Source: Ruminiclostridium sp.
GTDB taxonomy: Bacteria; Bacillota; Clostridia; Oscillospirales; Ruminococcaceae
Direction of reading: 5' to 3'
NCBI GenBank assembly: GCA_017941355.1
Contig: JAGAWN010000167.1
Span: 1 to 40,024 of the forward strand
Length of the DNA: 40,024 nt
Part shown: in pieces, positions 1 through 7,135 of the stretch
Layout of the letters: each line of letters starts with the position of its first letter
Numbering within the stretch: the first letter of the stretch is position 1
Program-made: the position numbers and the translations under genes
The notes under the pieces: model-generated
Told to the model about the DNA's origin: nothing
Databases searched by the model: none
The model's input: the letters and a program-made list of their open reading frames with translations, nothing else

Positions 1-16
1 AGCGAGGTATTTTCGT

Positions 17-205
17 ATGTCGCTTAACAAGGCAATCAAATACGGGAAGGAGCACCGCCGTCAATATATGGGTGCAAAAAATGTATCTCCCCATTGCCGC
101 AATCACGGCGGCTGCTATCATTGCTTGGAAAATCGTATGTACAAGCTGCGCAAGACTGTTGACGCAGCGGAAAGTAAAGTCAGAGACGAGATGTTCAACA
201 AATAA
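17..205 (+). CDS. Small Cys/His-containing hypothetical protein
   Basis: A 62-residue basic protein with no signal peptide or membrane segment. It contains PHCRNHGGCYHCLENR near the middle, a cluster of three Cys and three His that could bind a metal such as zinc. The C-terminal half is charged and probably helical. A weak purine-rich stretch (GCGAGG) lies just upstream at the window edge, so the true start could lie further upstream and cannot be judged. I recall similar short proteins from mobile or phage-like regions of Clostridia, but I cannot name a family. Function unknown. Confidence 0.5.
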   Translation: MSLNKAIKYGKEHRRQYMGAKNVSPHCRNHGGCYHCLENRMYKLRKTVDAAESKVRDEMFNK

Positions 206-406
206 TCAGGTTTGAAAGGACATGGAAATATGCTTCAGAACGACAGGGAAAGAAATTATGCAAGCGTTCGTGTGGATAGTAACAAACAATGATATACCGG
301 TCTCCCAAATTCTGTCAACCCGTTTCCGTACAGACACATCTGTAATGTTGAACCTGACTATTGACAGCTGTGAGTGGGGAGGCTTGTCCTTATTTTGGGA
401 AATCTA

Positions 407-435
407 TTGGCTCTTGACAAGATACATGGTATAAT
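407..435 (+). promoter_or_regulatory. Sigma-A-type promoter with extended -10
   Basis: TTGGCT (407-412), 17-nt spacer, TATAAT (430-435), with TG one base upstream of the -10 (extended -10). A TTGACA at 414-419 is too close to the -10 to serve as its -35. The transcript would contain the possible 39-aa ORF at 463 and then meet the terminator at 669-709. Confidence 0.6.
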
Positions 436-462
436 ACAGACAGGCAGGAAATATAATTCTGC

Positions 463-582
463 TTGTTCAACTCGGTTAAAGAATATATTGAAAATAGGTA
501 TGAAATTATTATAGCATCCGGAGCTATAATGTCCGTTACAGGACTTGAAAGAGAAGATAAAAAAGAAGCAAAAATTGCATAA
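463..582 (+). CDS. Possible 39-aa peptide
   Basis: A short reading frame opening with TTG and encoding a peptide that begins MFNSVKEYIENRY and ends LEREDKKEAKIA. It lies about 25 nt downstream of the expected start site of the 407-435 promoter and is followed by a good terminator, so it could be the only product of a small monocistronic unit. The residue pattern (amphipathic, charged, no rare residues) looks protein-like. Against it, the ribosome site (AGGA at about 13 nt from the TTG) is poor and the start codon is non-ATG. No function can be given, and the transcript could equally be a non-coding RNA. Confidence 0.3.
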   Translation: MFNSVKEYIENRYEIIIASGAIMSVTGLEREDKKEAKIA

Positions 583-668
583 TGCCGAGTTGCAGACTGA
601 TGGCTTTTTAGAGCGGCATCGGTCTTTGGTCGTATGCAATTTGCAGCTTCTTTTTCTATTTGTATATA

Positions 669-709
669 TAAAGCCGCAAATTGCATTTCAAATCAGTTTG
701 CGGCTTTTT
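669..709 (+). terminator. Intrinsic terminator
   Basis: AAAGCCGCAAA pairs with TTTGCGGCTTT across a 17-nt loop and is followed by a run of T. It ends the transcript begun at the 407-435 promoter and insulates it from the helicase gene. The rest of 206-757 shows no convincing gene. Confidence 0.75.
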
Positions 710-757
710 GCTTTTATTATAAAAAGCAGAGGTGCCATAATGTGGAGGCGTTATAAT

Positions 758-2329
758 ATGGCTGAAATAATATTAAGGGGCTATCAACAAGAATGTGTTG
801 ATACCTTGAATTCGTTAGAACACGGGAGTTATCTGGTAGTTATGGCGACCGGATTGGGTAAAACCGTTGTGTTTTCCGCAATATCAAGCTGCGGGAGAAT
901 TCTGATACTGCCACATCGTGAAGAGCTTGTACGGCAGCCTGAAAAATACTATGACTGCTCTTTCGGTATAGAACAGGCAAAGCATCACAGTCACGGCGAA
1001 AAGGTCGTTTCGGCGAGTGTTCAGTCAATTGTTAATAGGCTTGAAGAATTTTCTCCGGACGAATTCGACATTATAATCACAGATGAAGCTCATCATGCAC
1101 CGGCTGAAACGTATCGTCTGATTTATAGCTATTTCACTCCCCGGCTCCATATAGGATTTACTGCAACACCGAACAGGGCAGACAAAATAAAACTGGGCGA
1201 AACTTACAGTGAGATCATGTTTGAGCGCGATCTTAAATGGGGCATAAGGAATGGTTATCTTTCGGATATTCGCTGCCTTCAGGTGGATATTGGGTTTGAT
1301 ATCAGCGAAGTAAAAAAATCGGCGGACGACCTTAATGTTAAACAGCTTGCGGATGTTATTGATGACCCTGTTTTCAATGCCAAGATTGCTCAGACATATA
1401 GAGAGCAGGCTGTAGGTCAGACATTAATTTTTGCTGCGAGCGTAAGTCACGCAAAAAATATTGCGTCGCTGATCAAAGACGCGGCAGTCATTACTGCCGA
1501 GACTAAAAATAGGGCGGAAATCATAGAGAAGTTCACAGCGCGTGAGATACCATGCTTGGTAAATTGCATGGTTTGTACCGAGGGTTTAGATCTTCCGTTG
1601 ATTGAAACGGTTATGATAGCAAGACCAACGAGCAATCCCCTGCTTTACAGTCAGATGGTGGGCAGAGGGTTACGCCTGCATCCGGGAAAGAAGGAACTTC
1701 TCCTTATAGATTTCGTCGGTATTACCGGGAAGCTGCGTATTTGCAGCCCGCCGGATCTGTTCGGTATTGAAGATATACCCGAATATGTGCATAGAAATGA
1801 CTTTAATAATAAACTTCTTACCGAGATAGATAGGATAGTTGCGGGAGCAGATGATATGCTTTTTAACTATAAGCTGTATATAAAACAGATAGACCTTTTC
1901 AAACAGGATGGCAGATACGATATTCGTGACATAAACTTCGCAATGATGCACGATGGAGCTTTAGCCTGTGAACTTGATGATAACAAGGTCATTTATATTG
2001 AACCTGCCGATACTTCCGGCAACAGTGAAGCACGTCTGATGCGTGGTATGTCAACAGAACTCTGGAGAACCGGTCGTGCGCCTATGCAGGATATACTGGA
2101 TAAAGTATATAGTCTCCTTGTGTGCAAATTCCAGAAACAGAAAAGCCTGTGGGATCTTGAGAAAGTCAAGAAATGGGGCAGCGCTCCTGTTTCAGAGCTT
2201 CAGAGAAAAAAGATCAACGGTTTGATGAAGAAGCTCAGGATAAACACTGAAATAAACGAGGACGAAATGACCAAGTATGCGGCATCGGTTCTGATCAGCA
2301 AGCTGAAATATATGAAGCTGCGTAAATAA
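758..2329 (+). CDS. Superfamily 2 DEAD/DEAH-box helicase
   Basis: A 523-residue cytoplasmic helicase or translocase of the RadD/type III restriction-subunit-like SF2 group. In order: Q-like motif GYQQE near residue 6, Walker A MATGLGKT at about 29-36, Walker B DEAH at about 109, motif III GFTATPNR at about 132-139, and the C-terminal RecA fold with motif VI SQMVGRGLRL at about 300. After it comes about 200 residues of less conserved, probably helical sequence. The reading frame is open from 545, but the ATG at 758 has GGAGG at 744-748, nine bases away. The upstream extension also crosses the 669-709 terminator, so 758 is preferred. A terminator follows directly, so the gene is probably transcribed alone. 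It could act in DNA repair, defence or mobile-element biology; the neighbourhood does not decide. Confidence 0.88.
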   Translation: MAEIILRGYQQECVDTLNSLEHGSYLVVMATGLGKTVVFSAISSCGRILILPHREELVRQPEKYYDCSFGIEQAKHHSHGEKVVSASVQSIVNRLEEFSPDEFDIIITDEAHHAPAETYRLIYSYFTPRLHIGFTATPNRADKIKLGETYSEIMFERDLKWGIRNGYLSDIRCLQVDIGFDISEVKKSADDLNVKQLADVIDDPVFNAKIAQTYREQAVGQTLIFAASVSHAKNIASLIKDAAVITAETKNRAEIIEKFTAREIPCLVNCMVCTEGLDLPLIETVMIARPTSNPLLYSQMVGRGLRLHPGKKELLLIDFVGITGKLRICSPPDLFGIEDIPEYVHRNDFNNKLLTEIDRIVAGADDMLFNYKLYIKQIDLFKQDGRYDIRDINFAMMHDGALACELDDNKVIYIEPADTSGNSEARLMRGMSTELWRTGRAPMQDILDKVYSLLVCKFQKQKSLWDLEKVKKWGSAPVSELQRKKINGLMKKLRINTEINEDEMTKYAASVLISKLKYMKLRK

Positions 2330-2336
2330 TTATGAA

Positions 2337-2360
2337 GGCTGCTTTCGGGCAGCCTTTTTT
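2337..2360 (+). terminator. Intrinsic terminator after helicase gene
   Basis: GGCTGC, loop TTTCGG, GCAGCC and then six T. Textbook rho-independent terminator just after the helicase stop. Confidence 0.9.
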
Positions 2361-2395
2361 GTGGGCTGAATAAGGGTTTATACCATAATATTATT

Positions 2396-2707
2396 CTATT
2401 TATTCAAGTCCTTTATAACTTCCAGAATATGAACAGACTTTTCGTAGCTGAGCTTTTGTATTTCAGCTATGATTTCTGATGAGAGTTTTGGGCTGTCGAT
2501 GCCAAAATCAAAGAATTCTTTGGGTGTGATCCCAAAGTAGTCGCAGATATAAAAGAATCCAGTCATTGACGGCATTGCCTTATGATTTTCAATTTTATTG
2601 ATATAACTTTCACTCTGACCTAAGGATAAGCTCATATCGCGAGCAGATACACCTATGGTTTGCCTCAGTTGAGTTAGTCTGGCGGCAAATTCGCTGTCTT
2701 CCATCAT
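2396..2707 (-). CDS. XRE-family transcriptional regulator
   Basis: A 103-residue DNA-binding protein with an N-terminal HTH_3/Cro-C1 domain at about residues 5-65. The sequence around GVSARDMSLSLGQSESYINKIENHKAMPS carries the SLGQS turn and the YINKIENHKAMPS recognition-helix signature. The last 35 residues are helical and charged. A GTG start at 2716 is possible, but GGGTGATC, which matches the 16S anti-SD, sits five bases before the ATG at 2707, so 2707 is used (2704 is also possible). The gene faces away from the recombinase switch. A strong minus-strand promoter at 3011-3039, inside the invertible segment, points at it across a leader of about 300 nt. It is therefore a candidate reporter of switch orientation. 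Its DNA target is unknown. Confidence 0.85.
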   Translation of the reverse strand: MMEDSEFAARLTQLRQTIGVSARDMSLSLGQSESYINKIENHKAMPSMTGFFYICDYFGITPKEFFDFGIDSPKLSSEIIAEIQKLSYEKSVHILEVIKDLNK

Positions 2708-2953
2708 TATGATCACCCGTGAATATTATATCATATATTTCTCCAATTATAGGGAAAATAATTCTATAAATATCTTGAAATAAATCATACAATGATATAT
2801 AATATAAAATATGTGGAATTAAAAGATATGATTTTGACAGAAAGCCAATTATGCTTGTCATTCTGAGTTACCTAAAAGCAGATTGGGCTATGGCGGCTGC
2901 ATCAGGGGATAACCATTATCCTAATTGCGGAAGTTCATTCATAGTAAATAAAA

Positions 2954-2984
2954 ATTATCGCAAATTTAAATAATTTGCGATAAT
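2954..2984. repeat. Left 31-bp recombination site (lox-like, inverted)
   Basis: Two perfect 13-bp arms, ATTATCGCAAATT and AATTTGCGATAAT, around the 5-bp spacer TAAAT. The same site, inverted and differing at only two arm positions, lies at 4326-4356 on the other side of the recombinase gene. The size and layout match tyrosine-recombinase core sites. The role in inversion is inferred. Confidence 0.75.
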
Positions 2985-3010
2985 CACATTTAATCAAAAT
3001 TAGCCATAAT

Positions 3011-3039
3011 ATTATAACATTTATATTGTTATAAGTCAA
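3011..3039 (-). promoter_or_regulatory. Outward minus-strand promoter inside the switch
   Basis: On the minus strand: TTGACT (3039-3034), 17-nt spacer, TATAAT (3016-3011), with TG one base upstream (extended -10). It reads leftward through the 2954-2984 site toward the XRE gene. If the segment inverted, it would read into the LytTR gene. It overlaps a short inverted repeat, TTATAAC/GTTATAA, that could be an operator. Confidence 0.65.
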
Positions 3040-3155
3040 CGAAAACGCTGAAATTTGTTAGTAATATACAATAGCAAAAGCTGGCACTTGTTAAACATAA
3101 CAATAATTAATGCTATTTTCCGTCAGAAATATGGTCATTGAAGGGGGATTCTGTA

Positions 3156-4256
3156 ATGGCAAGACGAGGAGAAAATATATATAAGCGCAAAGACGGTCGC
3201 TGGGAGGGTCGCTATAAGAGTGGATTTTATTCTAACGGCAAGACCAAATATGCGTCCGTATATGGGAAAAGCTATACCGAGGTTAAAACCTTACTTGCCG
3301 GGAAAAAGGACGAATTAATAAAGGCAATAACACCCTGTTGCTTGACGGTTAATGAGCTTTTTGACTTATGGCTTAATGATAGATGTGCCTGTTCAAAAGA
3401 ATCAACTGTGGCAAATTACCGCATGAAGATTGAGAAACATATCTTGCCTTTGCTGGGCGGTGTCAGATACAAAGATCTGACCACAATAATTCTTAACGGC
3501 TTTGTATCTCAGAAAATGTCCGAAGGGTTATCAGCAAAGTATGTATATGATATTGCCGTGCTTTTAAAATCTATATGCAAGTATGCCGACAGGCATTACA
3601 ACTGTGGAAATAAGGCAGAATATATGGATATGCCTAAAAAGGAAAAGCTGCCGGAGAAGGCTCTTTTAAGTCATACGGAGCGCGAAAAACTTATCCGATT
3701 TTTGATGACCAACTGCTCTTTAAAATATGTTGGAATACTACTTTCCGCATCTACCGGAATGCGAATAGGGGAGGTATGCGGACTTAAATGGTCTGATATT
3801 GATCTTGAAAAGAGAATAATTACCGTCAAACGAACTGTACAGCGTATTTCCGATAAATCTGGGGGTACAGCTACTCGAATTGTTGTTACTTCTCCCAAAA
3901 GTAAAAGTTCTGTACGAGAAATACCGATTCCCGATGCCATATTCGCTATTCTTCTAAAATTGGCAGGAAAGTCTGATGCTTACATTTTATCAGATAGCAC
4001 AGAACCGCTTGAACCGAGAGCATTACAGTATCGCTTCAAGGCGCTTTTGAAAAGTCTTAATACTACTTGTGTAACGTTTCATTCTTTACGGCATTCGTTC
4101 GCTACTACCTGTATTGAAATAGGGGTTGATATTAAAACCCTTTCGGAACTTCTCGGTCATAGCTCCGTAGAGATAACCTTGAACCGTTATGTACATTCAT
4201 CACTAAAAAGAAAAGCTGAATGTATGAGGATGTTCTCCGCAAGCTTTGCTGCATAA
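3156..4256 (+). CDS. Tyrosine recombinase flanked by its candidate inversion sites
   Basis: A 366-residue site-specific recombinase of the phage-integrase family. The N terminus (MARRGENIYKRKDGRWEGRY) is the arm-type DNA-binding domain common in Firmicutes integrases. A SAM-like core-binding domain follows at about 60-160, then the catalytic domain. Visible active-site residues are Arg in STGMRIGE at about 201, the HSLRH box at about 309-313, GHSS at about 333 and the nucleophile Tyr in LNRYVH at about 344. An in-frame TTG at 3138 is possible, but AGGGGG at 3142-3147 serves the ATG at 3156. The gene is entirely enclosed by inverted 31-bp sites at 2954-2984 and 4326-4356. That suggests it flips its own segment rather than mobilising an element. 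No excisionase or structural mobile genes accompany it. Confidence 0.92.
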   Translation: MARRGENIYKRKDGRWEGRYKSGFYSNGKTKYASVYGKSYTEVKTLLAGKKDELIKAITPCCLTVNELFDLWLNDRCACSKESTVANYRMKIEKHILPLLGGVRYKDLTTIILNGFVSQKMSEGLSAKYVYDIAVLLKSICKYADRHYNCGNKAEYMDMPKKEKLPEKALLSHTEREKLIRFLMTNCSLKYVGILLSASTGMRIGEVCGLKWSDIDLEKRIITVKRTVQRISDKSGGTATRIVVTSPKSKSSVREIPIPDAIFAILLKLAGKSDAYILSDSTEPLEPRALQYRFKALLKSLNTTCVTFHSLRHSFATTCIEIGVDIKTLSELLGHSSVEITLNRYVHSSLKRKAECMRMFSASFAA

Positions 4257-4278
4257 AGATCATTTGCCGTCAAAAACA

Positions 4279-4307
4279 TTGTCAATCACGCCGATGGACG
4301 CTGTAAT
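4279..4307 (+). promoter_or_regulatory. Outward plus-strand promoter inside the switch
   Basis: TTGTCA (4279-4284), 17-nt spacer, TGTAAT (4302-4307). It lies just inside the right inversion site and reads through it toward the LytTR gene at 4435. Each hexamer has one mismatch to consensus and there is no TG extension, so it looks weaker than the minus-strand promoter at the other end. Confidence 0.5.
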
Positions 4308-4325
4308 TATGCCATACTATTGGGA

Positions 4326-4356
4326 ATTATCCTAAATTATTTAAATTTGCGATAAT
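4326..4356. repeat. Right 31-bp recombination site (lox-like, inverted)
   Basis: Arms ATTATCCTAAATT and AATTTGCGATAAT around the spacer ATTTA. The spacer is the exact reverse complement of the left spacer TAAAT, which fixes the two sites in inverted orientation. Read in reverse complement, 29 of 31 positions match the left site. Confidence 0.75.
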
Positions 4357-4434
4357 ATATCATTACTTATCATTTTAGCAAATAACACAACCACTATTCA
4401 AGGGAATATATCCCAAGATAAGGATCTGATATAA

Positions 4435-5208
4435 ATGCTGATAATATTTGATAGCGATACTGAAAGTGCTGCACTTATTCGTCGAATACTGGAGGACGAG
4501 TGTAATGTTCCTCACCAATCAATTCAAGAAGTTATAGATGACCCCGTAAAACTTATTACAGTTATAAACAAGGATAAGCTCAGGCTTATAAATACAGTCT
4601 TTGTTGAAATATCTATGAAAACAAGATACAATGGAATAGATCTTGCTCAAAAAATTGTTAGGATAAATCCGGATATACATATAGTATTTACAACAGAGTA
4701 CGGAAAGTTCTACATTCAGCAGGCATTTCTGGATTGTTACGATGTTTACCCCTGCGCATACCTTGTGAAGCCTATTAACAAGTATTTTTTAAAGCGTACC
4801 ATTGAAAAAATCCGTTTCATGGATAAGAATAGGAACGTAATATGGATCAAAACACAAAGAACACTTATAAGTGTGAATGAGAATAATATCATATATATAA
4901 GCATTGATGGGCATTGTACTGCATTTCATTTGTCGAATCAAGTATATAGGTCCTACACAACAATTGAAGATGTTATTCCGAGTTTGCCCAAGTCTTTTGT
5001 TAGGTGTCACAAGAGCTATATAATAAATTCTTCTCATATTGTATCTTATGATCCTACATCAATAACACTTGCTGAAAACATAGTGATACCTATCAGCAGG
5101 GCATACAGACCAATAATAAAAGAACAACTTGAATTGATAACGATGTTTTCTAAAAATAGTAGTTCCGGTTCATCGTCACCACCGGCGCAGAATAAGGCTA
5201 AGATGTGA
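4435..5208 (+). CDS. LytTR-family response regulator with atypical receiver
   Basis: A 257-residue two-domain regulator. Residues 1-125 form a CheY-like receiver with the acidic pocket DSD (residues 6-8) and the conserved Lys in AYLVKPI. Residues 130-240 form a LytTR DNA-binding domain, with VIWIKTQRTLISVNENNIIYI, the SFVRCHKSYIIN signature and a C-terminal strand. At the phosphoacceptor position the sequence is VFVEISM, so Glu58 replaces the expected Asp. That argues for a constitutive or phosphorylation-independent regulator. The tail is Ser/Pro-rich. No histidine kinase lies in the window. It is the first gene of the T7SS/Tad cluster, with the next start only one base beyond its stop, and is probably that cluster's regulator. 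Its leader is reached by a promoter inside the invertible segment. Confidence 0.87.
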   Translation: MLIIFDSDTESAALIRRILEDECNVPHQSIQEVIDDPVKLITVINKDKLRLINTVFVEISMKTRYNGIDLAQKIVRINPDIHIVFTTEYGKFYIQQAFLDCYDVYPCAYLVKPINKYFLKRTIEKIRFMDKNRNVIWIKTQRTLISVNENNIIYISIDGHCTAFHLSNQVYRSYTTIEDVIPSLPKSFVRCHKSYIINSSHIVSYDPTSITLAENIVIPISRAYRPIIKEQLELITMFSKNSSSGSSSPPAQNKAKM

Positions 5209-5209
5209 T

Positions 5210-6226
5210 ATGCTGATATTAAAAGTTGTTTTAGCTGCACTGATAGGCTTGCTTGTAGGATACTTGACAAAATATTATGCAGGTTTGGTCTGTTTATCGG
5301 GCTCGCGGCTTTGTTCTGTTCGATCCTGTTGCTTGAGTTGTAAAAATGGGGTTCCTATAAAGGAGTGCTTTAAGCAGATAGTGCTACATAAGTCTTGTGT
5401 ATTATGTGGAAGAAAACTGTCATTCAAATATCATTTTATTGAGATTTGTGAAGCGGTTATTTTTGTGACAGGGGCAGTCTTTATTATAGATGATATAAAA
5501 CTGGTTATTTTCTGTGTACTTACTTCGCTTCTTACGATTACAAGTGTGGTTGATATAGAACTAATGAAAATCCCATATTTCTGTAGTATAGGTGTTTTTG
5601 CTGTTGGCATGATTGTATTGATAATTTCATTAGTTGTGGGGAGCAACTGGTGGAAAAATCAGTTATTAGGAGCGGCTTTTATAGCGGTGCTGTTTATAAT
5701 ACCGACCTTGTTTGGGAAAGCCGGAGGCGGAGATTTTCAATTACTGGTCGCATGGGGCTTTGTGTTAGGCGTAAAAGGAATTGTTATTGCTGTGCTGGTA
5801 ACAATAGTTGTTGGTTTTTGTAGGAGCCTGATCGCGGTATTAAGCGTTCCTCGACCTATTATCGACAGGTGTTCTTCTATGATAAAAGAAGTGTGTTTGG
5901 AATGGTACGATAAGCAGAAGACAGATGGCGTAGCCTTGCAAGAAGGTAAGACTGATACAATCTATTTCAATATTATAAATGAGAAAGTAAATGCTGATGA
6001 GACCTGTTGTAATATCGCTCAATGGTCAAATCATCCTGATATAATTGCATTTAAAGAGTTAATTGAGAGTAGTCTGGAAAAAAATATAGGTAAAATGGCA
6101 GTTGCTATCAAGTTGTCCACGGATGATAGTATCACCTTGAATCCACAGGTAAATTGTAAGAGAATAATTGCATTAGCACCATGTACTTCAGTCGGTATTT
6201 TAGTATCATATTTGCTGTGCATTTAG
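5210..6226 (+). CDS. Prepilin peptidase (A24 family) with C-terminal hydrophilic insert
   Basis: A 338-residue polytopic membrane aspartyl protease that removes leader peptides from type IV/Tad prepilins. It has the N-terminal cytoplasmic zinc-type region (CLSCKNGVP at about 41-49 and CVLCGRK at about 63-69). Both catalytic Asp motifs are present: SVVDIELMKIP at about 108-118 and GKAGGGDFQLL at about 168-178. About seven hydrophobic segments are visible. It is longer than typical TadV/CpaA enzymes because a soluble stretch of about 95 residues (around 220-315) is inserted before a last hydrophobic segment. It is almost fused to the LytTR gene (one base between stop and start). The substrates are presumably the three pilin-like proteins at 24464-25813. 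Confidence 0.88.
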   Translation: MLILKVVLAALIGLLVGYLTKYYAGLVCLSGSRLCSVRSCCLSCKNGVPIKECFKQIVLHKSCVLCGRKLSFKYHFIEICEAVIFVTGAVFIIDDIKLVIFCVLTSLLTITSVVDIELMKIPYFCSIGVFAVGMIVLIISLVVGSNWWKNQLLGAAFIAVLFIIPTLFGKAGGGDFQLLVAWGFVLGVKGIVIAVLVTIVVGFCRSLIAVLSVPRPIIDRCSSMIKEVCLEWYDKQKTDGVALQEGKTDTIYFNIINEKVNADETCCNIAQWSNHPDIIAFKELIESSLEKNIGKMAVAIKLSTDDSITLNPQVNCKRIIALAPCTSVGILVSYLLCI

Positions 6227-6373
6227 TCAAAAGCAGAAATTGCAGGAGAAGGCGCAAAAAATGCAGATTCTCTGTCGAGGACGATTTGTCCCACTATAAT
6301 GCACACTATGGTCGCTTTAGGCGACTGAAATTTGCAATTTTTAGCAGTAAAAACGCAAGTTTGGAAAGGTCTA

Positions 6374-6402
6374 TTGTAATCCTTATCATTATATGTTATT
6401 CT
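6374..6402 (+). promoter_or_regulatory. Candidate promoter for the WXG100 genes
   Basis: TTGTAA (6374-6379), 17-nt spacer, TATTCT (6397-6402), with TG one base upstream. An overlapping alternative is TTGGAA (6361-6366), 17 nt, TATCAT (6384-6389). Neither matches consensus fully. The 240-base gap 6227-6466 is the largest break in the cluster and also holds a 5-bp GTCGC/GCGAC hairpin at 6311-6325. No gene is evident in the gap. Confidence 0.45.
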
Positions 6403-6425
6403 ATAAACATAGCAAAACCGTAATG

Positions 6426-6452
6426 ATGGTAAAGCTAAACCAAAATTACCAT
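6426..6452 (+). promoter_or_regulatory. Hairpin abutting the WXG100 ribosome site
   Basis: ATGGTAA pairs with TTACCAT around a 13-nt A-rich loop. The right arm ends one base before AAGGAGGA, the ribosome site of the first WXG100 gene. It could stabilise the mRNA or modulate translation. The role is inferred. Confidence 0.4.
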
Positions 6453-6466
6453 AAGGAGGAATAAAT

Positions 6467-6766
6467 ATGGCAGTAATTAAGGTAACTCCGGACGAGTTGA
6501 GGGCGGAAGCAAAAAAGGTGAGAGATAAGGCAGCGGAGTATCAGCAGCTTTACAAGACTGAACTTTTGTCAAAGAACCTTGGTGATTTAGCCAACGTATG
6601 GTGGGGCGAAGATCAGTCGGCTTACTCAACAAGAGTAAAGGAATTTGAACCTAAATTCAATAATATGTATCAGCTTATGATCGATTATGCCGATCTTCTC
6701 GACAAAGCGGCTGGCGAATATGATCGTAACAGAACCGATCTTGCTGCTCAGATCAAACAGCGCTGA
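6467..6766 (+). CDS. WXG100 family protein (EsxA-like)
   Basis: A 99-residue helical-hairpin protein of the ESAT-6/WXG100 superfamily, the standard substrate class of type VII secretion. The turn motif is VWWGEDQS at about residues 44-51, flanked by two long amphipathic helices, and the C-terminal tail is charged. The length is exactly typical. The AAGGAGGA ribosome site is strong, as expected for an abundant product. It is followed 21 bases later by a second WXG100-like gene, a pairing that suggests a heterodimer. Family membership is clear; whether it is itself secreted by the EssC-type ATPase at 14640 is inferred. Confidence 0.92.
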   Translation: MAVIKVTPDELRAEAKKVRDKAAEYQQLYKTELLSKNLGDLANVWWGEDQSAYSTRVKEFEPKFNNMYQLMIDYADLLDKAAGEYDRNRTDLAAQIKQR

Positions 6767-6787
6767 TTATAAAAGGAGGATTTAACA

Positions 6788-7117
6788 ATGGCAGACGCAA
6801 CATATACACAGGGTATTCAAATCGAAGAAGCTAACTCTGTCGCAGGACAGATGCAGACAACAAACAACAACCTCGACAATAAGCTCAAAGAGATACTTCA
6901 GATCATGGAAAATATGCAGCCAAAGTGGAGCTCCCCTGCGGCGGATGATACAATAGCTCAGTTTAAAACTCTTAATGCAAGTTTTGAACAGTATAAGCAG
7001 AAGATTGACGGCTATGTATCGTTCATACAGAATCAGGTTACTGATGCATACAATCAGGGCGAAAAAGTTATTCAGGCTAATTTGGTTCAGGTTAAGCAGG
7101 ATGTTACTGTAGGTTAA
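6788..7117 (+). CDS. WXG100-like protein with degenerate WSS motif
   Basis: A 109-residue helical protein resembling WXG100 proteins in length and layout. The first helix has QIEEANSVAGQMQTTNN, the turn is PKWSSPAADD at about 48-57, and a second long helix follows. The central Trp is kept but the Gly is replaced by Ser (WSS instead of WXG). AAAGGAGGA precedes the ATG. It lies 21 bases after the canonical WXG100 gene and is probably its partner, as with EsxA/EsxB-type pairs. A hairpin at 7136-7164 follows and separates this short, probably highly expressed pair from the large genes downstream. Confidence 0.85.
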   Translation: MADATYTQGIQIEEANSVAGQMQTTNNNLDNKLKEILQIMENMQPKWSSPAADDTIAQFKTLNASFEQYKQKIDGYVSFIQNQVTDAYNQGEKVIQANLVQVKQDVTVG

Positions 7118-7135
7118 AATATTACGGACAACAGG

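Noticed and set aside
414-419. TTGACA as the -35 for TATAAT at 430
   Set aside because: Only 10 bases separate them; TTGGCT at 407 has the correct 17-base spacing.
222-434. 70-codon ORF between the first small gene and the promoter at 407
   Set aside because: The frame runs through the -35/-10 of a good promoter and its start is one base from the purine run. A better-spaced ATG at 230 gives only 20 codons. Composition is not protein-like.
545-757. 71-residue N-terminal extension of the helicase
   Set aside because: It crosses a strong intrinsic terminator, and ATG 758 has GGAGG at good spacing and begins at the conserved helicase sequence.
3060-3105. Sigma-54 type promoter around TGGCACTTGTTAAAC
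   Set aside because: TGGCAC is present, but the second element does not match TTGC at the required spacing, and no enhancer-binding protein gene is seen.
2954-4356. The flanking repeats as att sites of an integrated element
   Set aside because: The sites are inverted, not direct, and enclose only the recombinase gene. Integration would leave direct repeats around cargo.
6181-6423. 80-codon ORF overlapping the end of the prepilin peptidase gene
   Set aside because: Overlaps a clear gene, has no ribosome site, and its composition is that of translated non-coding sequence.
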